Shown here: piece by piece, positions 1 through 12,396 of the stretch
Layout of the letters: every line of letters starts with the position of its first letter
How positions within the stretch are numbered: the stretch's first letter is position 1
Assembly: GCA_022747635.1 (NCBI GenBank)
Contig: JAKTNV010000003.1
Coordinates: 28,686,551-28,750,550, forward strand
Length of the DNA: 64,000 nucleotides
Reading direction: 5' to 3'
DNA from: Hetaerina americana
Lineage: Eukaryota > Arthropoda > Insecta > Odonata > Calopterygidae
Notes under the pieces: generated by a model
Told to the model about the DNA's origin: nothing
The model's input: only the letters and a program-made list of their open reading frames with translations
Databases searched by the model: none
Program-made: the position numbers and the translations under genes

Positions 1-960
1 GAAAATCATGGTCTAAAAAGGTTTGGATAATAGGATTTTCATGTCATTAGTAATGAGACAATACTTTTTAAATGAAAGTGATGGCCAATACGCGCACAAA
101 AATTTAAGTAAATAAATGAACGGGAATGTATATCATTCGCAATTTGAAAATCAATATAATTCTTTATTAAAATGACTATTTAGGTTGAATGAGTCACATC
201 ATAAAATAATATTAAAACTGGCAGTTATCGCCACTTCCATTTATAGTGAGGTAAAAAAACAGAAATACACGTATGAGAAGAAGACATCGCATGCTTAATA
301 CGCACGAAGGTATTAATTACAATGACTTATAAATGCTGTACAGTATTTACTCATTGCTGTAAAAATATTTATAGTACTAGCTCGAGACAGGATAATTAAT
401 ATCTCGTGTAAGAGTATGTGATATCAAAATTATTAGGGTATCACTGTCACTCAGGACTTCTAAGAAATATCGCCTGACCATTAACGCGAATAATAAATTC
501 CCCCAATATTTTTTCGTGCTCTCTGTGGTCAATAAAAATGCTCACATCTAGATAAAGTTTTTCTGAAATCTGTCCATACGTTTATTCACTATCATGGACA
601 GTCGTTATTGACTAAGTTTACTGAAAAACGGGAAATGGTGATCAAGAAAAGGCAGGGGATATGATGGGAAAGGTTAAGCGAAGGAAGCTTGCAAGAACCA
701 AAGAGGAAAGTACGAGAGCAAGTCAATAAATAATTCACAAAACTGGATAGAGGCAAAAATAATCGAATTAATTTACCGAACTTTATTTCACTTTTCTACA
801 TATTCATCCTGTAAATTCAGGCACATCCCATTTCTTTATAAGTTCTTGATAGCCGATAGATAGATAGAAGTATTTTGTTTGCTGTGTCGCTGCTAACGAG
901 TAAACTCTACGGCCTACGATATCATCATTTTCAAAAGGTCGGTCACCAAAATTACAAGTA
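1..960. other. AT-rich DNA, nothing recognised
   Basis: No exon, repeat head or terminal repeat could be recognised on either strand. The only visible structure is a short GATA-type run near 857-868 and T/A-rich low complexity. It flanks the 3' end of the Penelope-like element. Confidence 0.5.
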
Positions 961-966
961 TTTGCA

Positions 967-990
967 AAAAAAAAACAAAAAAAAAACACT
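967..990. repeat. A-rich tract beside Penelope 3' end
   Basis: Two runs of adenines separated by a single C lie a few bases beyond the hammerhead-like motif. On the element's own minus strand this is a T-rich tract. It may mark the element boundary or be element sequence. Confidence 0.5.
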
Positions 991-1014
991 TGGTTTTTCC
1001 ACATAAAATATTTA

Positions 1015-1057
1015 TTCACGACCTAGGTTTCGACGCTCAGCGTCATCTTCAGGTGAA
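1015..1057 (-). ncRNA. hammerhead-ribozyme-like motif at 3' end of Penelope-like element
   Basis: Read on the minus strand, the segment contains the hammerhead core in the right order. Stem I 5' arm TTCAC (1053-1057) is followed by the box CTGAAGA (1046-1052), which matches CUGANGA. Then comes one extra base, a stem II hairpin GACGC-TGA-GCGTC (1032-1044), GAA (1029-1031), a self-complementary stem III ACCTAGGT (1021-1028), the expected H17 cytosine (1020) and the stem I 3' arm GTGAA (1015-1019). Very short, palindromic stem III helices are known for hammerheads of Penelope-like elements, and the position just downstream of a Penelope reverse transcriptase fits. The one oddity is the unpaired base between the CUGANGA box and stem II. 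Cleavage activity is inferred, not shown. Confidence 0.7.
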
Positions 1058-1079
1058 ATACAGGCCAAAATCTTTCTTT

Positions 1080-1279
1080 ATATAACAGAAGGAATGGGGA
1101 GGTGGGGGGGGGTGTATGGATGTAAGAAAGGAAGAGGAGATGGTGGGGGAGGGAAAGGAGCGGGATTGGGGTATTACTGAGAAGGAGGAGTCAAGGTTAG
1201 TCTCCGGGGGGGGGGAGGGGGGGGGAGGTTAAGGAAGCATGGTAGGGAAAGGGTTGCCTGGCGGGGGTCCGCCTTGGGG
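1080..1279 (-). other. C-rich 3' untranslated part of Penelope-like element
   Basis: The plus strand is extremely G-rich, with several runs of 8-10 G around 1104-1114 and 1206-1227. The element's own sense strand is therefore C-rich. It sits between the stop codon of the reverse transcriptase frame and the hammerhead-like motif, so it reads as element 3' UTR. The G runs could form G-quadruplexes on the antisense strand. Confidence 0.6.
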
Positions 1280-3040
1280 TTAGTGGAGATGGGACAAAGA
1301 GTTTGGGAGTTTAAGGTTGAGGAGGGGTGACCGGGAGTTACATAGCACGTCGTTCACTATATTACAGGAAGAATTTGCTCTTTCCAATATCTCCATATTT
1401 TCCAAAATGTCCAACCGGGGGCCTTTTCTTTCGAAATGGAGAAACTCCACGCTGAAATCACTCTTATGGTTCTGGTCAATCAAATGCTTGGCAAATTGAG
1501 ATTTTCCATTACCGTTCTTCAGGCAGGCCTGGTGCTCCTTCACACGTTCTCGGAACTTCCTTCCCGTCTGGCCTACGTAGACGGCGGAGCATTCACAGGT
1601 TAGCTTGTACACTCCGCTCCTTTCCGATTTTGGGATTTCGTCTTTGTTATTTGCGAGGATGTTTCGCAAGTTGCGTCTATTGTAAAAGGCTGGCTTTATC
1701 CGTTTTTTTGGTAACACTTTAGCGACCGAGAGAGACAACTGTCCTAGGAAGGGAAGCCTGCGCCACTTGGCTTCTGAAAAAACATTATGATTGAAACCAT
1801 ATATTAACAGCGTGCTTAGTTTTTTTCTTTTACACTGGTATAAACGGTCAATTAATTGGGGCGTGTAACCATTGCTGTGCGCTATCTGTTTGATAATAGA
1901 CAGTTCTTTCGCAATATTGCGCGAAGACATGGGCACGTTAATTACTCTATTAATCATTGCATGAAAAGAAGACAGTTTTTGAGAAAAGTGGTGCCTGGAT
2001 GTGGCATGGATTACTTGATCTGTGTAAGATTTTTTTCTGTAGATTGCAAATTCCAATTTCTGATTGACTCTAGTTACTACTAAGTCTAGAAAATTAAGAG
2101 AGCCATTGCTCTCCTTTTCTAAAGTGAATTTAATGGATTTGTTGATTGAGTTAATGAACATTAAAAAATTGTCAAGTTGTCTCTCCGATCCTGACCATAT
2201 ACAAAAAACGTCGTCGACATAACGGAACCAGCGATAGACGTTATTCACTAAGGAGTTGTGGTGAGCAAAAATGTCTCTTTCCACCTGACACATAAAGATA
2301 TCGGCTAATAATGGAGATAGGGGTGACCCCATCGCCAGCCCTTTTGGTTGTTCATATATTCTCCCATTGAATTTAAAATAATTTTGCGCAACGCATGTTT
2401 TTAGACCTGAGCACACTTCACTTATAATGGGGAACGGAACCGCCTTCTGTATGAGGAGGTCTTCGGCGAGCTGAACGGCTTCTTTCACAGGAACACTGGG
2501 AAACAGATTCACCACGTCAAAGGAAACCAGGATGCATTTAGGAGGGAGGACCACTGAGGATAAACGGTTGGCTAAATCTGAGGAGTTGACTACCCCATGT
2601 TTGGGGGAGAATTTGGAGTGCTGCCTAAAGATGTCATTGAGTTTCCTAGCTAGGAGATGGTTCGGGGCTGTAACGTTTGAAACTACTGGCCTTATGGGCA
2701 CATCAGGTTTATGCACTTTAGGTAGTCCGAAGAACCGGGGAACAGAGGGATTCATTTGCACTAATTTATACACATCACTCGGTTTAAACAAAAGCTGGCA
2801 GGATTTGATGGTGTCCCTACAATACCTTTGGAATTGGGTAGTTGGATCCTTAGGTAATTCTATGATATTATTTTCCTTGATGAACTCTTCGCACTTCCTG
2901 TTGTAGCTATTCTGCTCCATCACCACTACTGCGTTGCCCTTATCCGCTTTTTGGACAATCAGATTATTCGTAGCTAAACTACGTCTGATTGAGTGACGCC
3001 TGAAGCTATCTCCTTTACAAGTATTTTTTAAAGATGAACA
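1280..3040 (-). CDS. Penelope-like element reverse transcriptase with GIY-YIG endonuclease, 5'-truncated
   Basis: This is a retroelement polyprotein that copies RNA into DNA and nicks the target. From the internal ATG at 2926 the frame runs 548 codons without a stop. Upstream the same frame stays open to a stop at about 3041 and includes the family-typical stretch ending KADKGNAVVV just before that ATG, so the true protein began further upstream and the N-terminus is lost. Counting from the ATG, the reverse transcriptase shows LPKVHKP (68-74), SFDVVNLFPSVP (135-146), QPKGLAMGSPLSP (193-205) and the catalytic YVDD (236-239). The C-terminal GIY-YIG nuclease shows GVYKLTC (438-444), AVYVGQTGR (448-456) and later glutamates around 509-515. 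The combination of RT and C-terminal GIY-YIG is diagnostic of Penelope-like elements. No internal stop is present, so the copy is fairly young. A complete element would need the missing 5' part. Confidence 0.93.
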   Translation of the reverse strand, partial: CSSLKNTCKGDSFRRHSIRRSLATNNLIVQKADKGNAVVVMEQNSYNRKCEEFIKENNIIELPKDPTTQFQRYCRDTIKSCQLLFKPSDVYKLVQMNPSVPRFFGLPKVHKPDVPIRPVVSNVTAPNHLLARKLNDIFRQHSKFSPKHGVVNSSDLANRLSSVVLPPKCILVSFDVVNLFPSVPVKEAVQLAEDLLIQKAVPFPIISEVCSGLKTCVAQNYFKFNGRIYEQPKGLAMGSPLSPLLADIFMCQVERDIFAHHNSLVNNVYRWFRYVDDVFCIWSGSERQLDNFLMFINSINKSIKFTLEKESNGSLNFLDLVVTRVNQKLEFAIYRKKSYTDQVIHATSRHHFSQKLSSFHAMINRVINVPMSSRNIAKELSIIKQIAHSNGYTPQLIDRLYQCKRKKLSTLLIYGFNHNVFSEAKWRRLPFLGQLSLSVAKVLPKKRIKPAFYNRRNLRNILANNKDEIPKSERSGVYKLTCECSAVYVGQTGRKFRERVKEHQACLKNGNGKSQFAKHLIDQNHKSDFSVEFLHFERKGPRLDILENMEILERANSSCNIVNDVLCNSRSPLLNLKLPNSLSHLH

Positions 3041-3059
3041 TCACTGGAGTTTAAGTCAG

Positions 3060-4380
3060 AAATCTACGGTGGAGATTTCAAATGTTCCTAATGAAATGTT
3101 AGTAACAGCTCCTTCGTTCATCATGCTGAATTTTGTGACTGATTTATCCCGACCGATCGTCCTTATCTTGAAAGCTCCTCCTTACGAGAAAAGTTTTGTA
3201 CATGTGATAAGATAATATTTTATGCAAAATTTCAGCTTAAAGTTATCATTCTATCCTATCTAATGACTTTCCTGTTAAAGAAACCCATATGCCAGATTTA
3301 CACTTACCATTAACACAGAGTGCTAAATAAGACATTGCATCTCGAGCATTCACTGGTGCGAATTAGTTATACATACATACATATATTATTTTTTAAACTG
3401 CATTTTATACAGATAATATTAATACAAATTTTAGCATGAGGTTATTAATTTGTGCCTGAGGCACTCCATATGGCTTTACGTTACTTCAACAAACAAAAAA
3501 ATACGTGCTTTCGTCATAGGAGCACAAAAGATTCTGGAACAAGAAATGCATTTTTCAAATTTTTCTCATTAGTTTCAATTCCACTACACTGCTTTTATTG
3601 GTATGTGCACCACGCACAAAGTAAGGTAAAAAATATCTCTTAGCATACAGCTCATGAGTTTATATGGTTTACTCTACCGCAAAAAAGGGCTCGGATATGG
3701 TAACATTGCCAACCACATTCCAAGTAGTAACTCAACAAGAATAAGAAAACCTTCCCTCAGTGCCTAGACTACCTTACTCACTTGGTTTACCCTACTATTT
3801 TCTTTTGCTTTTAAATTATATCTTTATAAATAAATATCCATATGAAATTGCGATAATCAAACAGGAATACATCCAAAAAAGGATCCATGAACTTCCTCTA
3901 ATTTCAAACGTTTCACGAAATACAAAATCAAATGTTTTGCCTATCTAATGAATGCTAGCGTTATGAGTTCAAAAATCACTCTTCCTCACACAAAGCTAGT
4001 CTTGAAAAACATGATTTAATATGTAGGAGAATAAAATGTTTTTTTTTCATGAGTAATCAATTTTTTCGTTTTTTGCCCTGCGCATCGACGCGTAGTTTTC
4101 TTTATTCCTACTCAAGTATTATTTTAAAAAATAAAACCTAATTATTTGAAATTAATATAGAAAAACTGAAAAAATTGAAACATTCCAGGAAGGTTGCACA
4201 CATTGTTACAATAGTTATAAGATAGGGAATTGCACTAAGTGTAGATATAATCTGTGATTTAAACATGAACGGTAGCATTTTACATTAGTCCAAAATGAAA
4301 CTTAGGCCATTTTAAGTACTCCACCTAACCTCCTAGATTTGAAACATGCGGAAGTAGTCAACTGCATAATTTCTGGGTCG
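3060..4380. other. AT-rich DNA, nothing recognised
   Basis: This block is upstream of the truncated Penelope end. Apart from an ACAT run at about 3370-3385 no repeat or exon could be supported, and the short open frames have no recognisable motifs. Confidence 0.45.
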
Positions 4381-4439
4381 TTGCCTTGCTCAGAATATTT
4401 GGTGGTCCAAAAGAGACGAAAAAAAGCTCGTTAAAAGGT

Positions 4440-4950
4440 ACCATGAAAGGCTTTCCTACCTCGCCTGTTTATTCCGGACGGCACAATCTAGTTTCCTCCC
4501 TAGATACCCACATTTCTCCCTCTTCTTCCCGAAAACCTTCCCCCGCTCAAGGCACCCTAGAGCTCCACCCTCCCTCCGAGGACCTACGAACCCTCCATTA
4601 CCCTTTCACGAACACTTTCATCCGCCCTACTCCGAACCCCTCCTTCCTCCCCCCCTTCAGATCCTACATTCGACCCAGGGTCCGTCCTCGCTCACCAAAG
4701 AAGCATCCTAGGATCCCATTATGCCCTGGCAGCGAATGCTTCTCCCCGGGTCATCCTCCACTCCCACTCTCCACCCATTCCCTAAACACGGGTGATACGG
4801 CTCTTCAAACATCCTCGTCCCCCCGGAAATTCTTCTTTTCTCCACGCCCACGTCCCTCCATCTCCTCCGGTTCGACCAGCCTCTATGTTTTTTCCATTTT
4901 GTATCCCTCCCGTTTCTCTCTTCGAATTTTTCCTCACACTCCTTAGGCAT
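4440..4950. other. pyrimidine-rich GC island
   Basis: The plus strand is dominated by C and T with many CCTCC/CTTCC words and some CpG. It is bounded by AT-rich DNA. Long frames across it (rich in Pro, Ser, Arg) are the expected product of such composition, not a gene. Function is unknown. Confidence 0.5.
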
Positions 4951-4959
4951 CGATGTTTT

Positions 4960-6480
4960 GACGTGTATGACTTCGGGCATATCCAAGATGAACCAAACTC
5001 TATGAGCTACTTCATAAAATACATATCCCATAGAAAAATTGTCTCCTATTTCATTAGTTTTTCAAACGTCATGTCATTGTGAAGTGGTATCGCAAAATAT
5101 AATTAGTCCGAGAAGTCATGCAAATTGGACGAAGAATCGCTGAGAGAGAACTAGTACTATATAACTCCTAATGAAATGCTAGCGTATAGTTAAACAATAG
5201 TTTTGCCTAAAAAAATATCTTGCAGGCACATTACGAGAGACGATAGTCTGGTGATGAAGGATAGGGAATTCTTAAATACAGATAATAACTCCATGAGAGA
5301 TACATGGAGTCGTTAAGAAAGAGAGTATACGCTTTAAGATGAAGAGGTTAGCTGATTAAAGAACTGGATAGCGGCGCTAAATTAATATTAGTATTGACGA
5401 TCAGTGGCGACGATGATGAAAGAAAATTCGTGAATGACATATTCAGTTGAAGATGGTCTAATTGTATTTATAATCAAAAAATAGTAACCATGTTATAACT
5501 GCCACACTGCGCAATAGATTTTGGCCAATTTGATTGGCACGATTCCTCGATACAAAAAAGTTAATTAAATATAATGGACAACTTCCTAATATTCCCTGTC
5601 TGCCTGAGTCCTTCGCTTTCTTTCAATAAACTCACTAATATGTACTATGTACTAAAATTCGAATGACATAAATTCAAAGAGCATAAGAATGTGATAAGAT
5701 GACGAGTCACATCGACGTTCGGTAAACCTCTAGTCATATAATGGAAGAATACTTTAGTCTGGTTGTTATAAATATAAGCGATGAGTATTTTGACAAATAT
5801 GAACGTATTTTATTTTTTGTATCATACGAAAAGGTAATTCTCGTTTAGATTTTTAACGAAATTGATATAGAAAAACTTTGAAAGGAGATAAGGTATTCGT
5901 TCCAGAAACATTTGGTTAAAATTAATCATTACTCCATCTATTTTTATACAATTATATCATACCAAATTAATAACTATTCTCTGTTAAATATTCTGCTTCA
6001 TAAGTATAATATAATCAACAAATTTATCCGCCATGATGATCGTATATCTCTGATTCTGGATGAGAGATAATTAAGAATCACTAATGACAGTATTATTTCA
6101 AATTATGGTCAAGGTAAACAAAATTTACTAAGTTGGATTCACGCCTACTAATTTCATGGTTGGGTATTGCCTAAACTTTTCAAAAAAGATAAAATATTTT
6201 AGTTAGTATATAATAACCGCCATTTAAAAGAAGACGCCTCTACCAACAATATCAACTGGCATACTCATAGTCTACATAGTTTTGCGAGCGCATCACCGTA
6301 GGTACACAGAGGAAATTCAATGAAACTAAGCCTTAACTGTGATTAAAAGGACGTTTCCAAGCCGCTAGTGCTGATCATAGTCGGGACTTGAATAGCGAGG
6401 CAATGGGCACGATGTCCTAAGAGCTTCACGTCACGTACCTCACGTTGTTACTTAATCAGCGCCGATAGTTTCCGTCGCCT
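4960..6480. other. AT-rich DNA, nothing recognised
   Basis: No coding motif, tRNA-like box or inverted terminal repeat was found. Composition is typical of the AT-rich background of the window. Confidence 0.45.
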
Positions 6481-7250
6481 CGCGAAAGGGATCGTTTAAT
6501 CTTTGATGACAATGAATTCGGGAGCAGCGGGAAGCCAGCCATTCGGCATTCATCGGAACCCCTTCCTCTCAAACCGCACTACCTCCTCCCTCCCACACCG
6601 CACATCCCCAGTCGTCCCTTCTCCCCAAAACACAATATCCTCTCTTCCGCTACTGGAGTACGGAACCGATTCGGAAGCGACCGCAAGCAGGAGCTGTGCC
6701 TCTCTTCTTTCTCCATTCTGCCATTTCATTAAGAGGAATAAGCAATGGGGGAGGGCGGAGGTAGTTGTGGGGGGGGGGGGGTCGCTCTCCGGACCGCTTC
6801 CGGTACGGATTAAACGTCCTCGTCCGAAAGGAATGAGATCCCCATCCGTGGAGTTTGTGGGTAAGGGGTGGAATGTGGAGGGACGGTGGAGGAGGAGGAC
6901 TCCGTGGATTAATTATTGAACGATATTGGGGAGCGGGGAGAAGAGAGGGACGGGTGGAAGGCGGTTTGGGGGTAGGGGAAGGATGTGACCGGGATAGTAA
7001 GATTTATCGACAGGGGAGACAAATGCCTTCCCTACCCACCCCCTCCTCAACCTTCCCCCTTCAAGACCTTCCGTTCAAAGGCAGGGGGGGTCAATGCGGT
7101 AGGGAAGGGGAGAGAAAGAGACGCGATCCAAGGAGACGGGCTTCTTCTCCACCTTGTACTTTCGTCTCCAGACGGGAGTACTAGTTTCATCAATAATGCC
7201 ATCCGTCCGTCCATCTCTTTTCCCTGCGAGGCTGCTTTAGCGATTTTCGG
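6480..7250. other. purine-skewed GC island
   Basis: It begins with a pyrimidine-rich part (about 6540-6720) and switches to a purine-rich part with a 13-G run near 6769-6781 and repeated GGGAGG-type words. CpG dinucleotides are frequent compared with the flanks. No splice-flanked exon or protein motif is seen. Confidence 0.5.
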
Positions 7251-9300
7251 AGGAAAGGCGCCGATTACTTACGTATTCAATCGAAAATACTACCATTTTT
7301 TCAATTATGAGCGTACAGAAATAACGTGAGGGGTGTAAGCAAGCCTGGCTACAATTGCGAAATTTAACAATCTTCGACCTGCCATTCGCATTCAAGTTCA
7401 AAACTTTTTCTTGATTAATTTGTTAGTAACGATGAGCAGCGGGGCATACCTTGTGCAATTGAGCTGGCGAATACATCAGTTTTTTAATCCATTTTTGTTT
7501 TCCAAAAATAATGAGACCTCCCAACGAGGGGAAATTTCAAATATTACCTTGATGAAATTAAACTAAAAAATTTCTTTTTTCCTGTTTCTTCCATGTAATT
7601 TTAATTTATTTTTTAATTATGCCTTGAGTCGCTTAGTCTTAGGTGAGAGGAACTACCATCTTCGGCTTTTCGATAAGGTCAGAGGCGTTGTCATTGCGCA
7701 GTGAGAATTAGATCGAGAAACGTGTTAAAGGCTCAGCAAAATATTTAGCCGCTAAATACATTAATTAATGTGTTGATTTTGTTCAGAAGAGACGATAAAA
7801 TTTTTAAAAAACAAACAAACATATTTTTAACCATCAAGTTCACCCGATCAGAGGAAGCTGACTTGTTATTACCCTTCTATATTTAAGAATTTTCTAATGC
7901 CTAAACCTTTCAACTACGGAAAAGAGGAGAACACAATTTTTAACTTTTCATTAAATTTAATAGAAAAGGACTCCACTTTTCGACATTTTAGGGTCTTAGA
8001 ACAAATTTTCATTTAAAATATTTATTAGTATCACTTTCATGGTAAAAGGGTACCTTTAGGTTATTATCTTTGATTCTTTCTTTAAATTAAATATTAAAAA
8101 GCTGAAAACCTGATTATTAAAATTAAAAAAGTGTCAATTTGATGCATACTATAGCATAGTGTACTCACCATATGCAAACTTCATCAGGATATTGAATTAT
8201 AATTCAATTACAATAACGAAAATTGAGACTCTGGATATTTTGGTGATGGGCACGAAATTATTCATGTAATGAAATGTTTAGAATTTCTTAAATTTTCTTT
8301 TGAGGTTTCCTTCATATGTGCTATGGAAAAATAATCGAATAAAACATATAGCAATAGATTTTAGTCAACATTTTCAATTCAATTATTCTCAGTTAATCAA
8401 GTAGCAGAATGTATTCATTACCGGAATATTACGGATGCAAATGTGATGAAATGATGAAACAGGAGAAAGTGGTAAGGAAACGTGAGGAAAGTAAAAAATG
8501 CCTGTATGCAAGAGAGAGAGAGAGAGAGTGAGAGTGCCTGTAGGGGAAAGGTTTTCACGGTGAGAAGAGAAGCCTTCACTAGCGGCAAAAGATTCCCTTT
8601 GAATTTCCTCTCCAGGCGACGGATCCTCACGATCAGTCTGCAGCTGGCGTTTCCCTGGGATCAAAGGAGGGATCCCTACATCCGTGAGTGCGACGCCAGC
8701 CATAAAGCCCCACATTCAAAAGGGAATGCCATGCGCTTAGCCTCCACTGAGAACGTCTACTGGAGAAGTGGTTGACACTGCGATAAGCACACATGAATTC
8801 GATGAAAGAAGAATGAGAAATGACTGATGCAGGACGAAATCCATTTCGTTGAAACTTGAGAATATGTATGCGAGCTCTCATTTCTTTAAAAGTCACCATG
8901 AAATAATATTACCTACAGATTTGAACGTAGCCAATATTTCTGCACAATTCAATACAAATTTCCTAAACTCAATATCTGTTTTGTGGCCAACTATCCCTCT
9001 CCTTTTTTTCGTCATCATCGGCGTTCTGAAAAATCATCCGATTTTTTTCCTTTGCGTATTGTTAAAGGGCGCTATTTATCTTATTCCCCACTGCAAGCAG
9101 AACGACTTAAGATGCTCATACAGTCTAATGGCCTAAATTGTTCTAATCGAGTAATTACATATGAAGATTAATTAAGTGGCGTATATTACACAGACATATT
9201 TTCTGAAATAACATCATTCTTACTCACTCAGCATCTGACGAAATTCGTTGCAAGAGAAACAACGGACTTAATTTCATCTTTCCCTTCCAGGACGTTATTA
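7250..9300. other. mostly AT-rich DNA with a (GA)n microsatellite
   Basis: The block is largely AT-rich. A (GA)n run lies at 8511-8528, and a perfect 16-base palindrome TTGAATTATAATTCAA lies at 8192-8207. The part around 8540-8770 is more GC-balanced. No gene or transposon is recognised. Confidence 0.45.
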
Positions 9301-11870
9301 CCAGAGTTCCGGGTCAACGATCCAGGGGGAATTGCAAGCGCTGGGCTGAAATATGAATAAAATGAGAATATCTGGCGAGGAAGGCCAAACTACGGATAAA
9401 TTTGTTCCGTTTGCACACTAAACCGGTGAACGCTAGAACAAGATATCGTACTGGGGGATTGTTAAAACAAATTTCTGGAGCAAACAAACGAGAGGAAGGA
9501 ACAGACGTACCGGATTCAAACATTCCAAAGCGTCATTCAACACGGGCTCGAGCCGAGTCGTGTATTCGTCTCACATTCCCTCTGACTCGAGAGAGAGCCA
9601 CTTGCTCCATAAACTTCGTCCGGATTTAACGGCGTCCAATTACGACCCATGAACAGGTATGTCTCCGGCCGTTTCGTTTACCTTACCCGCAGGATTGGAC
9701 GCCGATCGTTTCCCTCCAACCCACTTCCTCTGCAAATCTCTCCTTTTTTCAATCGTGCTCGTACACCGTCTAGCCAAGTAATATCTCGCTGTTCGACCCG
9801 TCCCTCCCCACCTTGGGGACGCAAGGGCTGGGGAATCGACGGTTATACCAGGGAAGGAAGAGGACGGTCGAGTGGTAAAACGCTAACCACGCGGGAGTAA
9901 TTAAGGGAAAAAATTTTAGCATCCCATATGTGCTCTCCCATTTCTACGTATTCTTCTCTGTGTCCGCCTTCCCATCCACTGGTGTTCTCATTCATTTCCC
10001 GTTGCTCCTCTTGCGCTAATTAATCTCCGATTACTACCAACTCCACTTTCACCTTTTCGTTTTCCTCTTCTAAAGCGACCAAAACCAGTCAAATATTCAC
10101 ACACACACAAACACACCGCAAAAAGGACTTCGGGGTAAACCAACTTGGTCAATAGGTTTTTGATCCGAATAGTCCTAAATGGCTTGAAAATAGTTTTTTT
10201 TAAAGCGTGGTATAATATTTTTTCACTTCGTAAGGAAGGGTAACGCGTTACGGTAGAAGGTAAGGGAATTTTTTATCGTCAATATATTCACTCTTCTTCC
10301 AGTCATCATTCCCGTCTTTTCCACATTCACTCGTTCTTTTTCGAGTTCCTGGCTATTATCTATGATACGCCATCACTCCATACCCCTCCTTTCATCCCTC
10401 TTCGATTCGAGCTCTTTTTGTCCACAACCTTCGGATCTTGCTCCGACCGTTCCCTCAATATAGTATATATTTTTTTCCTTTGGGGAACCAAATTCATTAA
10501 TTTTTTCACTTTTCCTAAGGTCACAAGGTCAATTCCCATCATGAAAGGCTGAGATACTTTAAGGGTTAGATTTTGATCCTTGAGGTCGAAAAGAAATCGC
10601 AATCGGCCAAAGAAAGAACTGGAAATAGGAACCAATAAAAATTTAGTTAATCACGAACTTGAGTTCTTAACATTGAAAGGAAAATAATTAATAGAATTTG
10701 GAACGCTTCCCTCAAATTTTTTCATACTTCACTATGACAAAAAGGGAAAAGGTTAATGTCTCTTTCAAACTTTATTTTCTTCACCTAACTTCCTCCGAAG
10801 TTTTTAACCCCTTGTTCTCCTAAGGGATTTTCACCTTCCATCATCTACCATCATTAATGTTTTCCTTCATTTGATTTTTGGTTCTTTATTCCACCATCCT
10901 ATATCCTAAAAATAAAGATGTGCTATGGGAATTTCTGCTTTAGCAGTCGGGTTAATCAAGGTGACCTCTCATATATTCACAATAGATTCATCAGTTCCCT
11001 CCATTCAATCATTCCCCTATCCATTAATAATACTTTTGACTTCAAAACAGTACATCACTTTTCAGGGGAAACTAAAAAAGCAAATATAACAGTGGTCTGT
11101 TCGGATAATATTAGAGATTATTCTTCAAAAAAATATTTTATGTGTGAAATTGACACTTGTTTTGATTCAAGTCTTCCTCCAGTGTTTATATAAATGTGAA
11201 CGTTATTTGGGATTTTTAATGAATATTTTTTCTCTGTTCCTTCTTCTCCTATATCATTCCTTATCCCTTACCGTTCCCACCTAGTACTTAGACACCCTGC
11301 TACACACCCTTTTTATAGGTCACGGCGTATTTGTGTAGATGTGATTGTACCTGAGTGAGATATATATATTATTATTATTAGGTAATCTACCGGCGAAGGT
11401 AGGTTTTTGGATGGACATAATTACTAATGAAATAATTTATGACCCCTGGCAAAACACAACATCCTACTCTACATCAGGTCCCTCTTCATCTCTGAGTACT
11501 TTCTTCCTCCATTCATCCCGTCCAACATCCCTATCCTGTCCCTTCCCTTTCCTCGTTTTCCTAACATTCTTCCCTCAATTACAGTCTTCAACATCCCAAT
11601 GCCGGTCAATACCACATGTGTACCAACACAACAAAACAAAAAAAATCGAATGTATGTTCACCGCGAAATTTGTAAAGTCACCTTACATTTTGAGCACACT
11701 TCGTATGCAATATTCTTCCAGGTCCATTTACGCATCCACATTTCTCACCGAACATCCGTCATTTATTGGTTAAGTCACATGAGGGAAATACCTACTACCT
11801 AAACTGGTATTTCAACTCAAAATAACCAAAACTATTAATATATACTCCCATGCAGCATATCGCTTCCAGG
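9300..11870. other. mixed-composition DNA, nothing recognised
   Basis: The stretch 9540-9900 is GC-richer and CpG-containing. A short (CA)n run lies at 10100-10117, and pyrimidine-rich runs lie near 10380-10450 and 11480-11590. No motif supports a gene in any frame. Confidence 0.4.
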
Positions 11871-11879
11871 TTAAGTTGA

Positions 11880-12255
11880 GATCCAGCGAATACACTGCCC
11901 ACCAATCCCAACGTATCTCACTCGCACACCGGCCTTCTGTCTCAACCCAATTCGTCTCCTCTCACCCACACCACCTCCCGTTCCTCCCAATCTTCGCCCC
12001 CCCCCCCTCGCCCCCCGAACTCTCCGTAAACCTAGCTCTGCATCTCCCCGTCTTGCCTGACCAGTGACCACTCCACTTTCCGCCCCCGTGCCTCTGACCT
12101 CTCTCTCCTTTGGGTTTCCATTTCTCGGGCGATCCATCTCCTTTGAACAAGCCCTTACTCTTTCTTCCGCTCTAAACTTCCTCCGAAGTAGTTTCGTGGC
12201 CGGATCAGCGCCCATGCGAGCCGATCCTCCACGATCCCGATCCGCGTTTGATTAG
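11880..12255. other. pyrimidine-rich GC island
   Basis: C-rich plus strand with poly-C near 11996-12007, frequent CpG and abrupt AT-rich borders. Reading frames are open on both strands because of composition. It lies just left of the SINE at 12397. Confidence 0.5.
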
Positions 12256-12396
12256 CAAGAATAATCGGACTTAAATCCCTGAATTCCTAATGTCACTTAT
12301 CCCCATTTGCACCGAGAAACATTGAAGAGGTTTTGTTTCTCCGAAGGAGACAATAAACCTGATGATCCTTTTATATTGCTTCATTAATGTTGTTGA

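Noticed and set aside
4386..4946. 186-codon plus-strand reading frame
   Set aside because: Low-complexity Pro/Ser/Arg content produced by the pyrimidine-rich island; no recognisable protein family.
8192..8207. Perfect 16-base palindrome
   Set aside because: AT-only palindromes of this size are expected by chance in 64 kb of AT-rich DNA.
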